From NCBI RefSeq assembly GCF_001243895.1, contig NZ_LN851186.1:97246-161245 (forward strand): a stretch of 64,000 bases of DNA. Direction: 5' to 3'. Every line of letters starts with the position of its first letter. The stretch's first letter is position 1. The notes under the pieces are model-generated. The model ran no database searches, had not been told where the DNA came from, and saw only the letters and a program-made list of their open reading frames with translations. A program made the translations under genes and the position numbers. Shown here piece after piece: positions 34,822 through 43,495 of the stretch. The DNA is from Bacillus testis. GTDB taxonomy: Bacteria > Bacillota > Bacilli > Bacillales > DSM-1321.

Positions 34822-35730
34822 ATGAAATTAGGCATTATTGGATTAGGCGATATAGCAAAAAAAGCGTACCTGCCTGTCCTTTCTCAAAAAGAAGGCATTG
34901 AACTGGTGCTGTGTACACGAAATGCCGATACATTACATGCTCTCGCAAAAAAATACCGCATCGATGAATATGTCCAGACCGTAGAAGAATTGATTGCCAA
35001 AGGAATCACAGCGGCAATCGTCTCTACAGCAACCGAAGCGCATTATGAAGTGGCCAAAAAACTGTTGGAACATGGAATCCATACGTATATAGATAAGCCT
35101 GTTTCCATGCATCTTGAGGAAACCGAGGAGATTGCCAGCTTAGCGAAACAAGCAGGAAAAATGGCTATGGTGGGTTTTAACAGGAGATTCATCCCCAAAG
35201 TAAAGGAACTGAAGGAGAAAGGCAAACCTAGCTTGATTCTCATACAAAAGAATAGATACGCTTCTCCTGACTATGTAAGAAGATTCGTTGTCGAAGATTT
35301 TGTACATGTGGTCGATACATTAAGATTCTTGATGGATACAGAGGTCAAGGATATAAAAGTCCAATACCTAAAAAAAGAGGGCCAACTGGACCATTTGATT
35401 CTGCAGTTGATCGGCGAAGGCTGCACTGCTATGGGGATCATGAACAGAAACGGCGGCGTGACCGAGGAAATCATTGAATATTCAACCGGCCATGATAAAT
35501 ACGTCGTCAATAGCCTAGTTGAAACAACCCATTACCATCATAAAGAGGTATCCTTTTCTGGTTTTGGCGACTGGGAACCGACACTGTACAAGCGCGGCTT
35601 TCACCAAATGATGGACCATTTCATCGAATGTGCAGAGAAAAATGCAACGCCGAATCCATCCATTGAGGACTCTTTGATTACCCATGCCATCTGTGAAAGA
35701 ATCGTTAAAGCCATAGAATCGGACAGCTAA
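34822..35730 (+). CDS. Gfo/Idh/MocA-family oxidoreductase (YceM/MviM-like)
   Basis: Start at MKLGIIGLGDIAKKAYLPVL (34822), with GAGGTG 7 bases upstream. 302 residues: Rossmann fold GLGDIA, the family motif STATEAHYEVAKKLLEHG and catalytic-site Lys in TYIDKPVSMHLEE, followed by the C-terminal alpha/beta domain. It resembles the E. coli YceM (MviM) branch. NAD(P)-dependent oxidation of a sugar or its derivative is the usual activity. Being last in the sugar island, it may act on the aglycone sugar released by a phosphorylase, but this is inference. Confidence 0.82.
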   Translation: MKLGIIGLGDIAKKAYLPVLSQKEGIELVLCTRNADTLHALAKKYRIDEYVQTVEELIAKGITAAIVSTATEAHYEVAKKLLEHGIHTYIDKPVSMHLEETEEIASLAKQAGKMAMVGFNRRFIPKVKELKEKGKPSLILIQKNRYASPDYVRRFVVEDFVHVVDTLRFLMDTEVKDIKVQYLKKEGQLDHLILQLIGEGCTAMGIMNRNGGVTEEIIEYSTGHDKYVVNSLVETTHYHHKEVSFSGFGDWEPTLYKRGFHQMMDHFIECAEKNATPNPSIEDSLITHAICERIVKAIESDS

Positions 35731-35743
35731 AATAGCCATAGAA

Positions 35744-35782
35744 AAAGGATTGCGTTCTGTTATAGAATGCAATCCTTTTTCT
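35744..35782. terminator. Bidirectional terminator between Gfo/Idh gene and glsA
   Basis: AAAAAGGATTGC and GCAATCCTTTTT form a 12-bp stem, extended inside by TTCT/AGAA. It separates convergent genes. Confidence 0.9.
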
Positions 35783-35791
35783 GAATCAATT

Positions 35792-36781
35792 TTAAAAAAT
35801 CGTAAGGTCCCATTTTTTCGCAATATGCCGCAATAGCTGGACCCCAGCAACACTATTGCCAATCTCATCTATAGCCGGGCCATAAATCCCTATGCCGCAG
35901 CCTGCCGGAAATGGCGTGCCTTGTGATTTAACACTAGGCGGAATGGCTGACATAATGCCCCCGGACACACCACTTTTCGCCGGAACACCGACAAATGCAG
36001 CGAATTTCCCAGAAGCGTTATACATGCCGCAAGTGACCATCAATGCCTTTGTCAACCGGGCCACTTCCTTCGAAAAGATAACTTCCTTCCGAATTGGGTG
36101 ATACCCATCAAGCGCAAGAACCAGTCCGATCATGGCGATATCCTCCGAATTGACTTCGATGGAGCAATGCTTCAAATAAACCTCCAATGCTTCTTCGACC
36201 GAACCTTCCAGGAATCCTGTCTCCTTCAGGTAATGTGCTAATGCCCGGTTCCGGTGGGCCGTATGCCATTCAGATTGAAAGACCTCTTCATTGACGGAGG
36301 GACGTTTCCCTACAATTTTCTCGATAAATGTACAGACCGATTCCACTTTCTCGGTCGGCGTATCCCCGACCAAAATCGAAGAAACCGTAATAGCCCCAGC
36401 GTTGATCATCGGATTGAACGGTCTTCCCGGCTTGTGCAACTCAAGCCGTACAATCGAGTTGAAGGCATCCCCTGTCGGCTCCACATCCACCTTTTCCATC
36501 ACATACGGAACACCATGTTCCATACAAGCCACTATAAAACTGATTACCTTGGAAATACTTTGCAGTGTATACGTTGCTTCCCAATCGCCCGCCTTGATGA
36601 CCGTGCCATCAGCGCCAATCATGCAGATGCCCAATTGTCCGGGGTCTTCCCGCTTAAGCGCCGGAATATAGGCAGCGCATTCTCCTTGAGTTGTATAGGA
36701 TTTATGCTGTTCTACCCATTCTTCCACGCATTTTTGCCCATCAAGGCATATCTCTTCCAATTTATCTTGTGATTCGCCCAT
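35792..36781 (-). CDS. glsA: Glutaminase
   Basis: Start at MGESQDKLEE (36781), with GGAAG 7 bases upstream. 329 residues of the serine-dependent beta-lactamase-fold glutaminase family. The catalytic SxxK is in TLQSISKVISFI; other conserved parts are YIPALKREDPGQLGICMIGA, GRPFNPMINAGAITVSSIL and VGVPAKSGVSGGIMSAIPPS. It hydrolyses glutamine to glutamate and ammonia. No amino-acid transporter gene adjoins it, unlike the B. subtilis glsA-glnT pairs. Confidence 0.94.
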   Translation of the reverse strand: MGESQDKLEEICLDGQKCVEEWVEQHKSYTTQGECAAYIPALKREDPGQLGICMIGADGTVIKAGDWEATYTLQSISKVISFIVACMEHGVPYVMEKVDVEPTGDAFNSIVRLELHKPGRPFNPMINAGAITVSSILVGDTPTEKVESVCTFIEKIVGKRPSVNEEVFQSEWHTAHRNRALAHYLKETGFLEGSVEEALEVYLKHCSIEVNSEDIAMIGLVLALDGYHPIRKEVIFSKEVARLTKALMVTCGMYNASGKFAAFVGVPAKSGVSGGIMSAIPPSVKSQGTPFPAGCGIGIYGPAIDEIGNSVAGVQLLRHIAKKWDLTIF

Positions 36782-37168
36782 ATCGTATCTTCCTTTCAAT
36801 TTGGGGAAAATAAATGATGAGAACCTGCGATCCTCATCATTTGTCTTTCGCTATTTCTTCCTGAAATTCTTTATGTAAACATGCTGATAAAAACAGCACT
36901 ATTCATTTTAATTAGTTATTAAAATACACTCTATTGTTATTCCCCGATAATATAATCATACGCCAAAAAAGAATGTTTCGTAAAGGGAGGGAAATAGGAG
37001 GGGGATTGTCACTCTTCTCTACCGATTAGTAAGGACCGCCATTATGATCCTAATAGCTGTTATTTCTAATGAATATAGGACGGGTTTACAACTAATAGCA
37101 GGCAATCCTTGGGGGAGATCGTTGACCGGCAGTATATAATAGAGAAAAAGAAGCGGGAGGATGAAAAC
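36782..37168. other. Intergenic region between glsA and msrA
   Basis: About 390 bases containing the two divergent promoters. A TATAAT at 37135-37140 may be the -10 for msrA, without a good -35. No gene, repeat or riboswitch was recognised. Confidence 0.45.
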
Positions 37169-37684
37169 ATGGAGAAAATCTATTTTGCCGGCGGGTGCTT
37201 TTGGTGCATGGTCAAGCCTTTTGATTCCTACGATGGCATTGAATCGGTCACGTCCGGCTATATGGGCGGCACTGTTGAAAATCCTACATATAAACAGGTC
37301 AAAACCGGCACAACCGGGCATTATGAAGTAGTGGAAATTGTTTATGACGAAAAAGCTTTCCCGTTAAAGAATATATTAGATATCTATTGGCCGCAAATCG
37401 ATCCAACCGATCCGGATGGCCAGTTCCAAGATAGAGGTTCGCAGTATAGAACGGCGATTTTTGTAACGAATGAATATCAGCGCATCCTTGCAGAGCAATC
37501 GAAAAAGCAAATTGCCGATTCCGGAAGATTCGCCAAGCCGATTGTCACCGAAATACGGGAAGCCGCGACTTTTTATCCCGCAGAAGACTACCACCAAGAT
37601 TACTATAAAAAGAATCCAGCACATTATAAAGAAGACCGTCAACAAAGCGGACGAGATGAATTCATCGAGAAAATGTGGAAATAA
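37169..37684 (+). CDS. msrA: Peptide-methionine (S)-S-oxide reductase MsrA
   Basis: Start at MEKIYFAGGCFWCMVKPFDS (37169), with GGGAGG 8 bases upstream. 171 residues. The catalytic Cys is in GGCFWC; GVESVTSGYMGG-like IESVTSGYMGGTVENPTYKQ and TGHYEVVEIVYDE follow, then IDPTDPDGQFQDRGSQYRTA and the C-terminal AEDYHQDYYKKNP. It repairs methionine-S-sulfoxide in oxidised proteins using thioredoxin. No MsrB gene or domain is attached. Confidence 0.95.
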   Translation: MEKIYFAGGCFWCMVKPFDSYDGIESVTSGYMGGTVENPTYKQVKTGTTGHYEVVEIVYDEKAFPLKNILDIYWPQIDPTDPDGQFQDRGSQYRTAIFVTNEYQRILAEQSKKQIADSGRFAKPIVTEIREAATFYPAEDYHQDYYKKNPAHYKEDRQQSGRDEFIEKMWK

Positions 37685-37703
37685 CGAATAGCATTTAAAT
37701 AAA

Positions 37704-37740
37704 AAACACATCCAGGCTTTTTAAGTTGGATGTGTTTTTA
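37704..37740 (+). terminator. Terminator after msrA
   Basis: AAAACACATCCA and TGGATGTGTTTT pair across a short loop, followed by T residues. Confidence 0.85.
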
Positions 37741-37745
37741 TTTCG

Positions 37746-37856
37746 TCAATCGCCTGTTTTCCTATCAGCGGAATCGATGTGGACTTGATTACGCCCTTCT
37801 CTTTTGGCCGAGTATAAGGCTTTATCATTTTTTGTGCGGGCGGCTTCTCTAAATAT
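37746..37856 (-). pseudogene. Remnant of a GGDEF (diguanylate cyclase) gene, C-terminal end only
   Basis: The minus strand encodes, up to a TGA at 37746-37748, REAARTKNDKALYSAKREGR, then NQVHIDSADRKTGD. This is the hallmark last helix of GGDEF domains (ADKALYxAKxxGRNxV). Directly upstream the frame meets stop codons, and no GGDEF signature or start remains. The rest of the gene has been lost; the fragment lies between msrA and a hypothetical gene. Confidence 0.8.
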
Positions 37857-37992
37857 CTATTATTATGTTTCTCCAGAAGCCAATTTATTAAAAAATACAA
37901 TCAAAATGTAAATATAAACATTTAAACTTTTTTTCTCGGGGGTATAAATATTATATAGAAATAACTATTAAACTTTCAGAGAGATGAGAAAA

Positions 37993-38448
37993 ATGAAAAA
38001 GGTTACATTTTCAATTAGCTTATTCTTCTTCTGGATTAAAGGAAAAATAGAGGTTGATAGTCGATTTATTAAAACGGATCTAGCGAACACCATTTTAGGA
38101 TTCATCCCTGCAGGTAAAGATCAACAAAGTATTCCACTCAAAAATATTTCAGGGACTACTTTAACGACCAAATACAATCTTAAACCGATTATTCTTGGAC
38201 TGATCGTGTTATTTATCGGTTTTGGGAATATCAGCGATCACTTTATCCTTGGCTTAATTCTTTTCATTCTTGGAGTTGGAATTGCAGCAAGTGGAATCCA
38301 GACAATATTGAATATCGAAAAATCTGGCACCCCTTATTTAATTAGTGTCCCGTTCTTCGAAAAGAAAAAATTGCATATGATACAAGATCATATCCATGGA
38401 GCATTGGCAGCGAACACAGATAAAACGGATTTAAATTTATTTCTTTGA
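37993..38448 (+). CDS. Hypothetical membrane protein
   Basis: About 151 residues. After a short N-terminal part (VTFSISLFFFWIKGKIEVDS) come two adjacent hydrophobic helices (PIILGLIVLFIGFG, FILGLILFILGVGIAASGI), then a polar C-terminus ending TDKTDLNLFL. The flanking segments look like small beta-rich domains on the cytosolic side. No family recognised. The ATG at 37984 is an alternative start. Its base composition is AT rich compared with neighbours, which may mean a recent arrival. Confidence 0.6.
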   Translation: MKKVTFSISLFFFWIKGKIEVDSRFIKTDLANTILGFIPAGKDQQSIPLKNISGTTLTTKYNLKPIILGLIVLFIGFGNISDHFILGLILFILGVGIAASGIQTILNIEKSGTPYLISVPFFEKKKLHMIQDHIHGALAANTDKTDLNLFL

Positions 38449-38544
38449 TAAAAAACCTACTACTTAAATAAGCAGGCATATCCCACGCAGAAAAGAGTAC
38501 TGAACACCCTTTTCTGCGTTCATTTTTACTACGCTCTCTACATC

Positions 38545-39330
38545 TTATAAAACATCATACGAATAACAAATAGGGACCTCCAATTCAGGGTCATGGACAA
38601 TACGGGCGGCGATTTGAAAGACTTCTCTCATTACGTCATTCGAAATAACTTCAGACGGTGAACCACATTTCTGAACCTTCCCTTGCTTCATCGCAATTAA
38701 ATGCTGAGAAAAGCGGGCAGCATGATTAATGTCGTGCAGGACCATGACAATCGTACAACCATGTTCTTCATTTAATGTCTTTACTATATTTAAAACTTCT
38801 AACTGATGGGCCATATCTAAATAAGTGGTCGGTTCATCAAGCAGTAAAATGTCCGTTTCTTGAGCAAGGGCCATCGCCAGCCAAACACGTTGGCGTTGTC
38901 CTCCTGATAATTGTGATAGATTCCGGCTTCGAAATTCGATCGTATTGGTCACCGTCATGGCCCATTCGATCATTTCCTTATCGCGTGCAGTTAAGCGGTT
39001 TACATTTTTGCGATGCGGATAACGCCCGTACGAAATGAGCTCTTCCACTTTCAACTCTCCAGGTGCCGATGGAGATTGCGCTAACACTGCAAGCTTTTTG
39101 GCAATTTCCTTTGTCGGTATTTGATCTATATTTTGATCCTGGATATAAATTTGTCCGCCTTGCTTTTTCAAAATACGGCCAATCGTTTTTAACAACGTCG
39201 ATTTCCCGCAGCCATTCGGGCCGATAATGGTCGTTATTTTCCCGGCTTCAATCGATACATTTACTTCATTTAAAATAATGGCATTTTCATAGCCAGACGT
39301 TAATTCTTCTATTTTAAAAGCTGTACTCAT
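38545..39330 (-). CDS. Iron-siderophore ABC transporter ATPase (FecE-like)
   Basis: Start at MSTAFKIEELTSGYEN (39330), 5 bases after the stop of the upstream permease. 261 residues with Walker A GPNGCGKST, LSQLSGGQRQRVWLAMALAQ, Walker B ILLLDEPTTYLDMAHQLEVL and VLHDINHAARFSQHLIAMKQ. The DEPTTYLD and HDINHA sequences are typical of siderophore/heme/B12 importers (FhuC, FecE, YusV). Last gene of the minus-strand siderophore operon. Confidence 0.92.
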   Translation of the reverse strand: MSTAFKIEELTSGYENAIILNEVNVSIEAGKITTIIGPNGCGKSTLLKTIGRILKKQGGQIYIQDQNIDQIPTKEIAKKLAVLAQSPSAPGELKVEELISYGRYPHRKNVNRLTARDKEMIEWAMTVTNTIEFRSRNLSQLSGGQRQRVWLAMALAQETDILLLDEPTTYLDMAHQLEVLNIVKTLNEEHGCTIVMVLHDINHAARFSQHLIAMKQGKVQKCGSPSEVISNDVMREVFQIAARIVHDPELEVPICYSYDVL

Positions 39331-39335
39331 TACAA

Positions 39336-40352
39336 TCACCCTTTCACCTTCACGAGTAAATATAAGAAATAAGGAATTCCGATAATGGAAACGACGATCC
39401 CTACTGATAATTCAGACGGTGCAAACACCGTTTTCGCCACAAAATCGGAACATACGAGCAGGGCTGCACCAATCACTGCGGCTATCGGCATGACAAACTG
39501 ATGGCGGATGCCGACTAGTTGGCGGGCTATATGCGGCGCCATCAGCCCAATAAAGCCAATGCTTCCCGATACGGAGACACAGGCACTTACCAAGCCAACG
39601 CTTGCAAGCAGCAGACCCATTTTCTCCCGTTCCACTGCAATCCCTAAGCTTTTAATATGTTCCTCTTCCAGTTGGAAGTAGTCGAGCAAATACGCTTTTT
39701 TATAGGCATATATTCCGAATAGGACAATCCAAGGAAGCATCGCAATGATAAAGGTCCAGTTGGCATTATAAATAGAGCCTGACATCCACAGTGCTGCTGA
39801 TTCATAGTCTTTTGAGTTCATCTTGAGCGATAGATACATCGACAAAGCACCGAATCCGCTATTGATCGCAAGGCCTGTCAATATCAGCCGCTGCATATCG
39901 AGGCGGCCATGCTTGTATGAAAATAGAAAGATCAGCACAGCCGCAAGTATCCCGCCAGCAAAGCCAAATAGCGGCATGGCCATAACCGAAGCCCAGTTGC
40001 TCATATCGGCACCCATCATGCGGACTTGAAAGAAAAACATAAAAAGAACGATGGCGCTTCCTGCCCCTGCATTGATCCCTAAAATGCCCGGATCCGCTAA
40101 GCCATTACGTGTGATTCCTTGCAAGACAACACCGGCAATGGCAAGCCCAACTCCAACTAATGCAGCAATGACGATACGGGGTAATCGAAAATCAAAAATC
40201 ACTAAATCAAACTTTTCATTCGGGTCGATGCGAAGCAATGTTTTTACAACATCGAGAATCGACATATCGAAAACACCATTCGTAATGTGCAAGTAACTGC
40301 CAACAGCCAATAGCAGGAAGAACGCGATAAATGCGAGGATAAAACGTTTCAT
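39336..40352 (-). CDS. Iron-siderophore ABC transporter permease (FecCD family)
   Basis: A 338-residue FecCD/BtuC-type permease with nine to ten helices. Typical motifs: LPRIVIAALVGVGLAIAGVV, LQGITRNGLADPGILGINAG and GFIGLMAPHIARQLVGIRHQ. Its start overlaps the stop of the preceding permease (ATAATG), so both are translationally coupled. It forms a heterodimer with that protein. Confidence 0.92.
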   Translation of the reverse strand: MKRFILAFIAFFLLLAVGSYLHITNGVFDMSILDVVKTLLRIDPNEKFDLVIFDFRLPRIVIAALVGVGLAIAGVVLQGITRNGLADPGILGINAGAGSAIVLFMFFFQVRMMGADMSNWASVMAMPLFGFAGGILAAVLIFLFSYKHGRLDMQRLILTGLAINSGFGALSMYLSLKMNSKDYESAALWMSGSIYNANWTFIIAMLPWIVLFGIYAYKKAYLLDYFQLEEEHIKSLGIAVEREKMGLLLASVGLVSACVSVSGSIGFIGLMAPHIARQLVGIRHQFVMPIAAVIGAALLVCSDFVAKTVFAPSELSVGIVVSIIGIPYFLYLLVKVKG

Positions 40353-41359
40353 TATGCTTTTTCACCCCCGCGTTTACGAATTAAATACAAAAAGAAAGGC
40401 ACGCCAATAATAGAAGTCACCACTCCAATCGGCGTTTCATAAGGAAAATTGATGTATCGGCTGATTAAGTCGCAAAGCGAAAGAAAAAAAGCGCCAATAA
40501 CTGCCGAACAAGGAATGATCATCCGGTAATCAACACCTACTAAAAAACGTGTAATATGCGGAATGATTAAACCTACAAATGCTATTTTCCCCACCAATGC
40601 AACAGCCGTTCCCGTTAAACAAACGACCGCCAACATACTCACGATTTTAACCGCTTTCGTCTTTTGCCCTAAGCCGATTGCTACATCTTCCCCTAAAAAC
40701 GTAATGGTTATGGCTCTTGCAGAAATCATGGCTAAAATAAGCCCAACGGCACCGATCGGCAATGACAGCATTAACATATCCATATCAACGGCTTGTAATT
40801 TCGTGTTATACCAGGCACTGACCGTCTGGGACACTTGATAATACATCGCAACCGCTGTCGCAATACTACTTAGAAATGTCCCTATAACCGTTCCGATAAT
40901 GGCCAGCCGTACAGGTGACAAGCCATTGCGGATAAGAGAGCCGAAACCAAAAACAAGTCCAGCACCCATTGCTGAACCGACCATCGACAGTAGAATCATG
41001 TGCATATTTGATAACCCTGGAAAAAAGACAATCGCGAGCGTAATCACAAACGCTGAACCATCGTTAACGCCCATCAATGACGGAGACGCTAAGTAATTTC
41101 TTGTGATTCCCTGCATAATGGATCCTGCCACTGCCAAAAAGGCCCCGACTAAAAGAACAGCAATTGCCCGGGGCATACGCCCTGTCCGAATAATACGATG
41201 ATCGATGTCATTCGTATCAAAGTGGACGATTGCTTCCCATACTGTCATCAAACTAATTTCTTTTGTTCCGTACATAACGGAAATAAACGTTATAACCATT
41301 ATGAACACAGGTGCTAACGTTAAAATGACCATTGGTTTTTTATTTTCCAAAACGCCCAC
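40352..41359 (-). CDS. Iron-siderophore ABC transporter permease (FecCD family)
   Basis: A 335-residue FecCD permease: MPRAIAVLLVGAFLAVAGSI, MQGITRNYLASPSLMGVNDG and FVGLIIPHITRFLVGVDYRM are the family motifs. The start shown is GTG 41359; TTG 41350 is an alternative and the ribosome site is not decisive. It is separated from the binding-protein gene by about 107 bases containing a hairpin. Confidence 0.9.
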   Translation of the reverse strand: MGVLENKKPMVILTLAPVFIMVITFISVMYGTKEISLMTVWEAIVHFDTNDIDHRIIRTGRMPRAIAVLLVGAFLAVAGSIMQGITRNYLASPSLMGVNDGSAFVITLAIVFFPGLSNMHMILLSMVGSAMGAGLVFGFGSLIRNGLSPVRLAIIGTVIGTFLSSIATAVAMYYQVSQTVSAWYNTKLQAVDMDMLMLSLPIGAVGLILAMISARAITITFLGEDVAIGLGQKTKAVKIVSMLAVVCLTGTAVALVGKIAFVGLIIPHITRFLVGVDYRMIIPCSAVIGAFFLSLCDLISRYINFPYETPIGVVTSIIGVPFFLYLIRKRGGEKA

Positions 41360-41427
41360 CTATTCCCTGTATAATGAAAAGCTGTTTTCACAAACACAGC
41401 AACCACCTAAAAACAGCTTCAAACGAA

Positions 41428-41453
41428 AGCGGGCAAACTCAATGCTGCCCGCT
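41428..41453 (-). terminator. Intercistronic hairpin between siderophore-binding-protein and permease genes
   Basis: AGCGGGCA and TGCCCGCT form a perfect 8-bp stem with a 10-base loop, shortly after the binding-protein stop codon. As in the sugar operon, this would keep binding-protein mRNA more abundant than permease mRNA. Confidence 0.65.
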
Positions 41454-41466
41454 AAAAGACTCTTCT

Positions 41467-42435
41467 TTATTGAATTAAATGTTCAACTGCTGCATCTAAA
41501 AACTTCACTTTAGACCACGCTGTACCTCCTTGAGCAAGCGGATCGATTGTATTAACAAACACTTGTTTATTTTTAGCCGCTGTCAGGCTAGAGAAGATCG
41601 GATTTTTTTGCAGGTCTTTAAGCGCATCTGGTGCATCCGCATTTTCTGATTCCTCAAATTGCAGGAAGATTGCATCCGGGTTGACAGAAGCTAATGTTTC
41701 CAAAGTAATTTCTGCCTGTGCTTTTGTATCAGCAATAATTTTTGGAACAGTTAAGCCTAAATCATCATATAAGACCGGGTTTAAGTACGTGTTTGCAGGA
41801 TAGATGTACATTAATCCCCCCCGCACACGAATCATTAAGACCGTTTTATCCGCCAATTTATCTTTCACTTGTGCTTTTGCTGATTCGGCTTTTGCCTGAT
41901 AGTCTGCAATGATTTTTTCTGCCTCATCTTCTTTGCCTGCCATTTGGGCCAGAGCTGTTAAGTTTTCTTTCCAGTTGGTTGAAATATGGGAGTAAGGCAG
42001 CGTTGTTTGAATTTTATTCATTTCCGCCATTGTGCCGTCGCTCCATTTTGACGTACCGACAATTACATCCGGATCAAGTGCTAAAACCGCCTCTGCATTA
42101 GGCGCCCGTTTATCGCCGATCAGCTTCGCACCCTCTAGGTCTTCCGCTAAGTAAGCCGGAATTTCACCCGCAATTTCGAGCACGCCAGTCGGTTTAATGC
42201 CAAGCACCGCTGCATCTTCCATTGCTTCCAAGCTTGCCGCTACAATGCTATCCGCTTTAGCAGGAATGGTATAATCCGTTCCTAGGTATGAAATTTTTTG
42301 AGTTTCTGCTTCAGTTGCTTTGGCTTCTTCAGTTGTTTTGGCTGACGTTTTTTCCGTTTCCGCTTCTTGATCTCCGCAACCTGCTAACGCCAAAGTAAGG
42401 GCTGCAGTCACTCCAAATAACCAACGTTTTTTCAT
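41467..42435 (-). CDS. Iron-siderophore ABC transporter substrate-binding lipoprotein
   Basis: A 322-residue family-8 binding protein. Signal and lipobox MKKRWLFGVTAALTLALAGC, then a Glu/Thr/Ala-rich linker. The mature domain has ISYLGTDYTIPAKADSIVAA, DVIVGTSKWSDG and a long alpha-helical connector (AKAESAKAQVKDKLADKT) typical of FhuD/YfiY proteins. A Fur-type box lies just upstream. It delivers a ferric siderophore, probably a catecholate judging by the neighbouring esterase. Confidence 0.9.
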   Translation of the reverse strand: MKKRWLFGVTAALTLALAGCGDQEAETEKTSAKTTEEAKATEAETQKISYLGTDYTIPAKADSIVAASLEAMEDAAVLGIKPTGVLEIAGEIPAYLAEDLEGAKLIGDKRAPNAEAVLALDPDVIVGTSKWSDGTMAEMNKIQTTLPYSHISTNWKENLTALAQMAGKEDEAEKIIADYQAKAESAKAQVKDKLADKTVLMIRVRGGLMYIYPANTYLNPVLYDDLGLTVPKIIADTKAQAEITLETLASVNPDAIFLQFEESENADAPDALKDLQKNPIFSSLTAAKNKQVFVNTIDPLAQGGTAWSKVKFLDAAVEHLIQ

Positions 42436-42459
42436 GTTTACACGCTCCAGTTCCTTAAT

Positions 42460-42474
42460 TGAGAGTTATTCTCA
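42460..42474. promoter_or_regulatory. Fur box upstream of siderophore transporter operon
   Basis: TGAGAGTTATTCTCA agrees at 14 of 15 positions with the common Fur 7-1-7 variant TGAGAATNATTCTCA. It lies 25 bases upstream of the binding-protein start, over the expected promoter. Confidence 0.8.
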
Positions 42475-42560
42475 TTTATGTATGAAATTCTAACAAATTT
42501 ATATGTAGAAAGGAATGGACTGGCCTTTTAAAAAATATGGACTTTTGCCGAAAAATAAAA

Positions 42561-42590
42561 TAAAAAAAGCAAGCAATCAATATGCTCGCT
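42561..42590 (-). terminator. Terminator after araC-type gene
   Basis: On the minus strand AGCGAGCA pairs with TGCTTGCT (one G-U) and is followed by seven T. It overlaps the stop codon region of the AraC-family gene. Confidence 0.82.
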
Positions 42591-43419
42591 AGATATAAAT
42601 ACAATTTTCTACGATATATTTTTTATATTGTGATGGAGACATCCCGACATGTTTTTTGAAGACACGGCTGAAATAAAAATGATCTTGATAACCGACCATC
42701 TCCGCAATCTCAGCAATTGAATGCTGATTAATCCTAAGCATTTCCCGGGCAGCGCGAATGCGATATTCGGTTATATATTGAATAGGGGTGAGGCCTATAT
42801 GCTGTTCAAACAGCTCCGAAAATCGGCGCCTCTCTATATGAAACATTTCCGCCAGCTCAGCAATCGAAAAGTCATCGGCATAGTGTTCTTGTATAAAAGT
42901 AATAGCCCTTGGGATAATGGAGGTATTTTTTTCATCAAAATGTCTTTTTGCCTGTTCCAACATTTCTTTCACTAAGTTATAAAAAATGACTTTAACCTGA
43001 AATGCTGCAAAGCTTCCCGGTTCCGCCGAATACTTAATAAGTTGATAGACATATTCTTTTATTTTCGCCGTTTGCCTTACTTGGATCGGGAAGTCTTTAT
43101 TATGTAAATCAAATGATGCATAGCGTAACGTTTTATAATGAATCACCGCATATTCCCACGGCTTATCCCCTATCGTTTCGATTGCCAAATCCATTTGCGG
43201 GCCTGCATGGACAATCGTCCCTTCTTTCATTTTATAAGTCGTCCCATTGAAAGAAAAATAACCGCTCCCCGACAGCGGTATCACAATCCCGGACACCCCT
43301 TGCGCTGTTAACCGGTTACCGTCCGTCTGATGCGGCAATATTTGATTCGTAATGCTATCTACATACTCGATGGATGCCTTCGCAAAATAGTCGATGATCT
43401 GATTAATTGTATAATCCAT
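42589..43419 (-). CDS. AraC-family transcriptional regulator of siderophore uptake
   Basis: A 276-residue protein with an N-terminal cupin-like sensor (GIVIPLSGSGYFSFNGTTYK, EGTIVHAGPQMDLAIE) and a C-terminal double helix-turn-helix (ADDFSIAELAEMFHIERRRF, HSIAEIAEMVGYQDHFYFSR, VGMSPSQYKKY). B. subtilis Btr, which activates bacillibactin uptake, is AraC type but also carries a binding-protein domain; that domain is absent here. Position between the transporter and esterase genes suggests it activates them when the ferric siderophore is sensed. Confidence 0.85.
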   Translation of the reverse strand: MDYTINQIIDYFAKASIEYVDSITNQILPHQTDGNRLTAQGVSGIVIPLSGSGYFSFNGTTYKMKEGTIVHAGPQMDLAIETIGDKPWEYAVIHYKTLRYASFDLHNKDFPIQVRQTAKIKEYVYQLIKYSAEPGSFAAFQVKVIFYNLVKEMLEQAKRHFDEKNTSIIPRAITFIQEHYADDFSIAELAEMFHIERRRFSELFEQHIGLTPIQYITEYRIRAAREMLRINQHSIAEIAEMVGYQDHFYFSRVFKKHVGMSPSQYKKYIVENCIYI

Positions 43420-43446
43420 ACATATCCCCTCAATTGACTATCTAAT

Positions 43447-43461
43447 TGATAATCGTTATCA
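43447..43461. promoter_or_regulatory. Fur box between araC-type gene and esterase gene
   Basis: TGATAATCGTTATCA matches 14 of 15 positions of the Fur 7-1-7 consensus TGATAATNATTATCA. It lies 28 bases from the araC-type start and 35 from the esterase start, able to control both divergent genes. Confidence 0.88.
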
Positions 43462-43495
43462 TTTGCATTATATCACGTTTGAGGAGGAAATAGAG

